Of a DNA stretch of 11,553 bases, positions 6,736-11,553 are shown piece by piece. Location of the stretch: contig JAISKG010000035.1 of the NCBI GenBank assembly GCA_031261015.1, forward strand, positions 1-11,553, written 5' to 3'. The position numbers and the translations under genes were made by a program. Below the pieces are notes generated by a model. The model was given only the letters and a program-made list of their open reading frames with translations. It had not been told where the DNA came from and did not search any database. The first letter of the stretch is position 1. Each line of letters opens with the position of its first letter. Source of the DNA: Dysgonamonadaceae bacterium. GTDB lineage: Bacteria; Bacteroidota; Bacteroidia; Bacteroidales; Azobacteroidaceae.

Positions 6736-7146
6736 ATGCCTACAATTCAGCAGTTAGTGAGAAAAGGAAGGGCAACTTTGGTTGAAAAAGGAAAATCTCC
6801 TGCCTTAGACGCATGTCCCCAAAGACGAGGCGTTTGCGTAAGAGTTTATACTACTACGCCGAAGAAACCTAATTCCGCCATGCGCAAAGTGGCTCGTGTA
6901 CGTTTGACCAGTTCGAAGGAAATTAATGCTTACATTCCGGGCGAAGGTCACAATCTGCAAGAACACTCCATCGTTTTGGTGAGAGGCGGTCGTGTAAAAG
7001 ACCTTCCCGGCGTTCGTTATCACATTGTACGCGGAACCTTGGATACCGCCGGCGTAAATGGCCGTACGCAAAGACGTTCCAAATACGGCGCCAAACGTCC
7101 GAAAGCAGGTAAAGCAGCTCCTGCAGCAGCGGGCAAGAAAAAATAA
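6736..7146 (+). CDS. rpsL: 30S ribosomal protein S12
   Basis: S12 sits at the decoding centre of the 30S subunit and affects tRNA selection accuracy. The 136-residue protein carries the family signatures [13 protein letters not shown] (39-51) and [10 protein letters not shown] (69-78), plus [14 protein letters not shown] (83-96). Lys43 and Lys88, the usual sites of streptomycin-resistance changes, are unaltered, and Asp89, the residue methylthiolated by RimO in E. coli, is present. After the conserved KRPKA the chain continues with a basic, alanine-rich tail ([12 protein letters not shown]) that E. coli S12 lacks. It is the first gene of the operon, with an A-rich leader, no Shine-Dalgarno, and a well-formed promoter upstream. 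Confidence 0.98.
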   Translation: MPTIQQLVRKGRATLVEKGKSPALDACPQRRGVCVRVYTTTPKKPNSAMRKVARVRLTSSKEINAYIPGEGHNLQEHSIVLVRGGRVKDLPGVRYHIVRGTLDTAGVNGRTQRRSKYGAKRPKAGKAAPAAAGKKK

Positions 7147-7160
7147 TTGAATAAGGAGCA

Positions 7161-7205
7161 TTGAAACTCGAAAATAATTTTCAACTTTCAATTTTCAACT
7201 TTCAA
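7161..7205 (+). repeat. Repeat cluster in the rpsL-rpsG spacer with alternative hairpins
   Basis: Two direct copies of TTTTCAACTTTCAA (7178-7191 and 7192-7205) follow an inverted, slightly changed copy TTGAAACTCGAAAA (7161-7174). The inverted copy matches the complement of either direct copy at 12 of 14 positions, so the RNA could fold two mutually exclusive hairpins, with a 3-nt or a 17-nt loop. It lies inside the operon with genes continuing in the same direction, so it is not an obvious end-of-operon terminator. It fills part of the 152-bp gap, unusually long for this operon. Confidence 0.6.
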
Positions 7206-7298
7206 TTTAAAAAGGTTGAGTAAATTAAATTCGGAGGAATTTTATTGAAGATACCAAGAGTTTACAACCAAATTAAGAACAAAAATTATTAAAAGACA

Positions 7299-7775
7299 AT
7301 GAGAAAAGCTAAACCAAAGAAAAGACAGGTTCTTCCCGATCCTGTGTTTGGTGATCAAAAAGTAACGAAGTTCGTTAACCATTTGATGTATGATGGCAAA
7401 AAAAGTATCGCTTTCGATATTTTTTATACTGCTTTAGATAAAGTCAAAACAAAATTGTCTAACGAGGAAAAATCTTCTCTCGATATTTGGAAACAAGCGT
7501 TAGACAATATTACTCCCTTAGTCGAAGTAAAATCCCGCCGTATCGGTGGCGCAACCTTCCAAGTTCCTACAGAAATCCGTCCGGATCGTAAAGAATCCAT
7601 TTCGATGAAGAATATGATTACTTACTCTCGCAAAAGAGGAGGAAAATCAATGTCCGACCGTTTATCGGCCGAAATCGTGGATGCTTTTAACAATCAAGGC
7701 GGTGCGTACAAACGCAAAGAAGATATGCACCGTATGGCAGAGGCAAACAGAGCATTCGCTCACTTTAGGTTTTAA
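7299..7775 (+). CDS. rpsG: 30S ribosomal protein S7
   Basis: S7 starts assembly of the 30S head by binding the 3' domain of 16S rRNA and lies near the E site. The 158-residue protein has the normal bacterial layout: basic N-terminal arm MRKAKPKKR, helices, the beta-hairpin segment [20 protein letters not shown] (about 75-94), and a C-terminus ending AFAHFRF. In E. coli, S7 also represses its own operon by binding the rpsL-rpsG spacer RNA; the long repeat-bearing spacer here could hold such a site, but that is inference. The start has no Shine-Dalgarno within the normal distance; a strong one lies about 60 nt upstream. fusA follows after 24 bp. Confidence 0.98.
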   Translation: MRKAKPKKRQVLPDPVFGDQKVTKFVNHLMYDGKKSIAFDIFYTALDKVKTKLSNEEKSSLDIWKQALDNITPLVEVKSRRIGGATFQVPTEIRPDRKESISMKNMITYSRKRGGKSMSDRLSAEIVDAFNNQGGAYKRKEDMHRMAEANRAFAHFRF

Positions 7776-7799
7776 TTAAAAATAGGAAATAGAAAAGGA

Positions 7800-9929
7800 A
7801 TGGCAAAAGATTCAGATTTACAACTGAAATATACACGCAATCTCGGTATCATGGCTCATATTGATGCCGGGAAAACCACTACATCGGAACGTATCCTTTA
7901 TTATACGGGTTTAACCCATAAGATCGGAGAAGTGCACGATGGCGCCGCTACCATGGATTGGATGGAGCAAGAGCAGGAACGGGGAATTACCATCACTTCC
8001 GCCGCTACCACTGCCAACTGGAAATACAACGGCGAAACTTACAAAATCAATTTGATCGACACTCCGGGACACGTGGACTTTACCGTCGAAGTAGAGCGTT
8101 CGCTCCGTATTTTGGACGGTGCGGTAGCTACATTTTGTGCCGTCGGCGGTGTTGAACCACAATCGGAAACCGTTTGGCGCCAAGCAGATAAATATCATGT
8201 TCCGCGAATCGGTTATGTAAATAAAATGGACCGTTCGGGAGCGAATTTCTACGAAGTGGTTCGTCAGGTGAAAGATGTTTTAGGCGCAAATCCTTGCGCA
8301 ATCCAAATTCCCATTGGCGCCGAAGAAAAATTCAGCGGCATCATCGACTTGGTTCGGATGAAAGCCTTGTATTGGCACGACGAAACCATGGGTGCGGATT
8401 ATTCCGTCGAAGAAATTCCGGCGGAATTGCTTGACGAAGCTGAAGAATGGCGCGATAAAATGCTCGAAAAATTAGCAGAAGTCGATGACGAGCTGATGGA
8501 AAAATATTTCGACGATCCCAGCACCATTACGGAAGATGAAATTCACGCAGCGATCCGTAAAGGAACGCTGTCGATGCAGATCAATCCGATGTTATTGGGT
8601 TCTTCGTTTAAAAATAAAGGAGTACAACCGCTGTTAGACGCCGCTTGCGCTTACCTGCCGAGTCCGGTCGATACCACGGCGATTGAAGGAACCGATCCCG
8701 ATGATCCTGAAAAAGTGATCGTGCGCAAACCAAGTTCCGACGAACCTTTGTGCGCGTTGGCATTCAAGATTGCTACCGATCCTTATGTAGGCCGTCTTTG
8801 TTTCTTCCGCGTTTATTCGGGAGAAATTACGGCGGGTTCTTACGTTTACAATACCCGTTCGGGTAAAAAAGAACGCATTTCCCGTCTGTTCCAAATGCAC
8901 TCCAACAAGCAAAATCCGAAAGAATTTATCGGATGCGGCGATATTGGCGCAGGCGTTGGTTTCAAAGATATTCGCACGGGCGATACCTTGTGCGACGAAA
9001 ATCATCCGATCGTTTTGGAATCAATGGATTTCCCTGCTCCGGTAATCGGAATCGCGGTGGAGCCGAAAACCCAAAAAGATTTGGATAAATTGGGCATAGG
9101 ACTTTCCAAACTGGCGGAAGAAGATCCGACTTTCACCGTGAAAACCGATGAAGAAACCGGGCAAACCGTTATTTCGGGAATGGGCGAACTGCACTTGGAA
9201 ATTATCATCGACCGCTTGAAACGCGAATTTAAAGTAGAATGTAATCAAGGACGTCCTCAAGTTTCTTACAAAGAAGCAATTACAAAACAGGTTGAATTGC
9301 GCGAAGTGTATAAGAAACAAACCGGTGGTCGTGGTAAATTTGCCGATATGATTGTTCGTGTCGGACCGGCAGACGCCGATTTTGAAGGTGAACTGCAATT
9401 TGTGGACGAAGTCAAAGGCGGTAACATTCCGAAAGAATATATTCCTTCCATTCAAAAAGGTTTCCAACGCGCCATGAAAAACGGTGTGTTGGCCGGCTAT
9501 GGTTTGGATAAATTGAAAGTGACGGTTTTAGACGGTTCGTACCATCCGGTGGATTCCGACCAATTGTCGTTTGAAATTTGTGCCATCCAAGCGTTTAAGA
9601 GCGCAGCCGAAAAAGCAGGTCCCGTATTAAAGGAGCCGATCATGAAAATTGAAGTGATCACTCCTGAAGAAAGTATGGGTGATGTAATCGGCGACTTGAA
9701 CAAACGCCGCGGACAAGTTGAAGGAATGGACAGTAGCCGTACCGGAGCGCGTATCGTTAAGGCGCATGCTCCGCTTTCGGAGATGTTTGGTTATGTAACA
9801 GCTTTGCGTACAATTACTTCCGGTCGCGCTACGAGCACGATGTCATTCTCTCATTACGAAGAAGTTTCTCCTTCGATTGCGAGAACAGTATTGACTGAAG
9901 TGAAAGGACGTGTGGATTTGATAAAATAA
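7800..9929 (+). CDS. fusA: Elongation factor G
   Basis: EF-G is the GTPase that moves tRNAs and mRNA through the ribosome after peptide bond formation and helps recycle ribosomes. The 709-residue protein is full length. The G domain shows the P-loop AHIDAGKT (19-26), switch I element [10 protein letters not shown] (61-70), DTPGHVDF (87-94) and NKMD (141-144), all intact. Later segments such as EEDPTFTV and [19 protein letters not shown] (domains II-III) and the C-terminal [15 protein letters not shown] match the family. Its place in the str operon marks it as the main housekeeping EF-G rather than one of the divergent second copies known in Bacteroidota. It starts 24 bp after rpsG. No tuf gene follows; the next gene is rpsJ after 56 bp. 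Confidence 0.98.
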   Translation: MAKDSDLQLKYTRNLGIMAHIDAGKTTTSERILYYTGLTHKIGEVHDGAATMDWMEQEQERGITITSAATTANWKYNGETYKINLIDTPGHVDFTVEVERSLRILDGAVATFCAVGGVEPQSETVWRQADKYHVPRIGYVNKMDRSGANFYEVVRQVKDVLGANPCAIQIPIGAEEKFSGIIDLVRMKALYWHDETMGADYSVEEIPAELLDEAEEWRDKMLEKLAEVDDELMEKYFDDPSTITEDEIHAAIRKGTLSMQINPMLLGSSFKNKGVQPLLDAACAYLPSPVDTTAIEGTDPDDPEKVIVRKPSSDEPLCALAFKIATDPYVGRLCFFRVYSGEITAGSYVYNTRSGKKERISRLFQMHSNKQNPKEFIGCGDIGAGVGFKDIRTGDTLCDENHPIVLESMDFPAPVIGIAVEPKTQKDLDKLGIGLSKLAEEDPTFTVKTDEETGQTVISGMGELHLEIIIDRLKREFKVECNQGRPQVSYKEAITKQVELREVYKKQTGGRGKFADMIVRVGPADADFEGELQFVDEVKGGNIPKEYIPSIQKGFQRAMKNGVLAGYGLDKLKVTVLDGSYHPVDSDQLSFEICAIQAFKSAAEKAGPVLKEPIMKIEVITPEESMGDVIGDLNKRRGQVEGMDSSRTGARIVKAHAPLSEMFGYVTALRTITSGRATSTMSFSHYEEVSPSIARTVLTEVKGRVDLIK

Positions 9930-9985
9930 ATGGGGGAGGAAATGGCTCTTTTCCCATCGAAATAGAAAACAAAAATTAAAAAACA

Positions 9986-10291
9986 ATGAGCCAAAAGATT
10001 AGAATTAAATTAAAATCGTACGATTACAACTTGGTCGATAAATCGGCCGAGAAAATCGTCAAAACAGTGAAAGCAACCGGAGCAGTGGTCAGCGGACCGA
10101 TTCCATTGCCTACGCACAAACGGATTTTCACCGTGAACCGTGCCACATTTGTCAACAAAAAATCGCGTGAACAGTTTGAATTAGCTTCTTACAAACGCTT
10201 GATCGACATTTACAGTTCCACGGCAAAAACCGTCGATGCGTTGATGAAATTGGAATTGCCCAGCGGCGTAGAAGTAGAAATTAAAGTATAA
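9986..10291 (+). CDS. rpsJ: 30S ribosomal protein S10 (NusE)
   Basis: S10 is part of the 30S head and, as NusE, joins NusB in transcription antitermination. The 101-residue protein is of normal length and shows [18 protein letters not shown] (36-53), then [20 protein letters not shown] with [10 protein letters not shown] and an end in GVEVEIKV. It is usually the first gene of its own S10 operon, but here it follows fusA by 56 bp with no promoter-like TAnnTTTG between, so it appears to be read from the rpsL promoter. The E. coli-type S10 leader that L4 uses for feedback has no room here. The start has an A-rich upstream region. Confidence 0.98.
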   Translation: MSQKIRIKLKSYDYNLVDKSAEKIVKTVKATGAVVSGPIPLPTHKRIFTVNRATFVNKKSREQFELASYKRLIDIYSSTAKTVDALMKLELPSGVEVEIKV

Positions 10292-10306
10292 TTAATAACA
10301 ATTGAA

Positions 10307-10921
10307 ATGCCAGGATTAATTGGAAAAAAAATCGGAATGACATCCGTTTTCAGTGCCGAGGGAAAAAATCTTCCATGCACTGTTATCGAAGTAGGTCCTT
10401 GTGTAGTTACTCAAGTAAAAACCGTTGAGAAAGACGGTTACGAAGCAGTTCAATTAGGATTTCAGGACAAGACGGAAAAACACGCCACGAAGCCTGAAAT
10501 CGGACACTTCAAGAAAGCAGGAGTAACGCCCAAGCGACACTTGGCCGAGTTCAAAGGACAGGGCGTGTATAAGCCCGGCGATGTGATTACAGTCGATTAT
10601 TTCGACGGTGAATTGTATGTTGATGTGATTGGCACCTCTAAAGGAAAAGGTTTCCAAGGAGTTGTCAGACGTCATGGTTTCAAGGGAGTAGGAGAGGCGA
10701 CTTTAGGACAGAGCGACCGGCAACGGCACCCGGGTTCTATCGGAGCTTGTTCGTATCCGGCCAAAGTATTCAAAGGAACCCGCATGGGCGGCCAAATGGG
10801 CGACAAACGGGTGACTACTCAAAATTTGGAAATAATTAAGGTATTACCTGAACACAACTTGCTGTTAGTCAAAGGTTCTGTTCCGGGAGCAAAAGGTTCA
10901 ATCGTAATAGTTCAAAAGTAA
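10307..10921 (+). CDS. rplC: 50S ribosomal protein L3
   Basis: L3 binds 23S rRNA early in 50S assembly and reaches the peptidyl transferase centre with a long loop. The 204-residue protein begins [14 protein letters not shown], the bacterial L3 N-terminus, and carries the loop region [14 protein letters not shown] (about 122-135) followed by [21 protein letters not shown]. coli L3 has a glutamine after GSIG that PrmB methylates (Gln150); here that residue is alanine, so this modification cannot occur. The gene starts 15 bp after rpsJ, and its TAA shares one base with the rplD ATG (TAATG), suggesting translational coupling. Confidence 0.98.
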   Translation: MPGLIGKKIGMTSVFSAEGKNLPCTVIEVGPCVVTQVKTVEKDGYEAVQLGFQDKTEKHATKPEIGHFKKAGVTPKRHLAEFKGQGVYKPGDVITVDYFDGELYVDVIGTSKGKGFQGVVRRHGFKGVGEATLGQSDRQRHPGSIGACSYPAKVFKGTRMGGQMGDKRVTTQNLEIIKVLPEHNLLLVKGSVPGAKGSIVIVQK

Positions 10922-11541
10922 TGGAAATAAGCGTATATAATATTAAAGGAGAAGATACCGGTAAAAAGGTAAACCTGAAAGAAGGCGTTTTTGGCATTGA
11001 ACCGAATGATCACGTGATTTATTTGGATGTAAAACAACATTTGGCAAACAAACGTCAGGGAACAGCGAAATCCAAAGAAAGAAGCGAAATATCGGGAAGT
11101 ACCCGCAAATTAGGTCGTCAGAAAGGTGGCGGCGGCGCTCGTCGAGGAGATATTAATTCTCCGGTTTTGGTCGGTGGCGGTAGAGTATTTGGCCCCAAAC
11201 CAAGAGATTACGGTTTCAAACTCAATAAAAAAGAAAAATCGTTGGCTCGCAAGTCAGCTTTGTCTTATAAAGCGAAGGGAGAGGCTATTACCGTTGTAGA
11301 AGATTTTACTTTTGATACCCCGAAAACCAAAGAATTTTTGGCTATGGCTAAAAATTTGAAAGTGGAAGGTAAAAAATTGTTGGTCGTTCTGCCGGAAAAT
11401 AATCAAATTATTTATTTGTCAGCTCGTAACTTGCCGAAAGCCAGCGTTACAACCGTTTCCGAATTGAATACTTACAAAGTAATGGATGCCGCTCATCTGG
11501 TTTTGTTGGAAAGTTCGGTCACTGCTATTAATAACTTTTAA
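10921..11541 (+). CDS. rplD: 50S ribosomal protein L4
   Basis: L4 binds 23S rRNA and sends a long loop into the wall of the peptide exit tunnel. The 206-residue protein has the family core: [20 protein letters not shown], the loop [16 protein letters not shown] (about 61-76) and [20 protein letters not shown]. The C-terminal half shows the Rossmann-like fold typical of L4 ([11 protein letters not shown]) and ends [12 protein letters not shown]. It overlaps rplC by one base. In E. coli L4 also represses the S10 operon; nothing in this window shows whether that happens here. Confidence 0.98.
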   Translation: MEISVYNIKGEDTGKKVNLKEGVFGIEPNDHVIYLDVKQHLANKRQGTAKSKERSEISGSTRKLGRQKGGGGARRGDINSPVLVGGGRVFGPKPRDYGFKLNKKEKSLARKSALSYKAKGEAITVVEDFTFDTPKTKEFLAMAKNLKVEGKKLLVVLPENNQIIYLSARNLPKASVTTVSELNTYKVMDAAHLVLLESSVTAINNF

Positions 11542-11545
11542 TGAA

Positions 11546-11551
11546 AGGAGG
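11546..11551 (+). promoter_or_regulatory. Shine-Dalgarno-like site, probably for rplW
   Basis: AGGAGG, a perfect anti-16S match, lies 4 nt after the rplD stop. rplW (L23) normally follows rplD and should start just beyond the right edge. An ATG overlaps the rplD stop (11541-11543), but it would place the Shine-Dalgarno sequence inside the coding region and begin MKGG, unlike Bacteroidota L23 proteins, so I read it as non-start. Confidence 0.4.
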
Positions 11552-11553
11552 AA

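Noticed and set aside
9021..9467. Minus-strand 148-residue frame within fusA
   Set aside because: It is antisense to a fully conserved EF-G region and looks like a by-product of fusA codon use.
9931..9956. Possible hairpin TGGG/CCCA after fusA as a terminator
   Set aside because: The stem is short and bulged, no T tract follows, and rpsJ continues without a new promoter.
1..11553. CRISPR arrays, insertion sequences, tRNA or rRNA genes
   Set aside because: I found no spaced repeats of CRISPR type, no transposase or terminal inverted repeats, and no tRNA or rRNA sequence.

Overview
The window is chromosomal DNA from a member of the Bacteroidota, most likely the order Bacteroidales; family and genus cannot be fixed from this stretch alone. 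The evidence is: promoters of the TTTG/TAnnTTTG type instead of TTGACA/TATAAT, A-rich leaders mostly without Shine-Dalgarno sequences, a type IX secretion (T9SS) sorting tail on a secreted protein, a Bacteroidota-type polysaccharide deacetylase, and a str operon that runs from fusA straight into rpsJ with no tuf gene between them.

Layout. Positions 1-1304 (minus) hold almost all of a polysaccharide deacetylase-like gene that runs off the left edge. It diverges across 184 bp from a plus-strand secreted protein of unknown function with a T9SS tail (1489-2916). That gene converges, with 19 bp between stops, on a minus-strand oxyR (2936-3874). oxyR diverges from an ahpC-ahpF operon (3993-6119), and the 118-bp region between them carries both promoters and a palindromic LysR-type operator. 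Next is a broken gene of the four-helix-bundle suffix family (6183-6540), which has lost its middle and its reading frame. A short tandem-repeat spacer leads to the rpsL promoter, and from 6736 to the right edge runs the fused str/S10 ribosomal operon: rpsL, rpsG, fusA, rpsJ, rplC, rplD. The last bases look like a ribosome binding site for rplW.

How the genes work together. OxyR, AhpC and AhpF form one peroxide-defence unit: OxyR senses peroxide through Cys199/Cys208, AhpC reduces peroxides through Cys48/Cys167, and AhpF recharges AhpC with NAD(P)H electrons. The ribosomal block supplies 30S and 50S proteins and the translocase EF-G from one long transcript. The left-hand deacetylase and T9SS protein concern the cell envelope or surface and show no visible functional link to the rest.

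No clearly new system is present. The items most worth a second look are the oxyR/ahpC operator, the decayed four-helix suffix gene behind an apparently intact -7 box, the rpsL-rpsG spacer whose repeats allow two alternative hairpins, and the unknown secreted T9SS protein.
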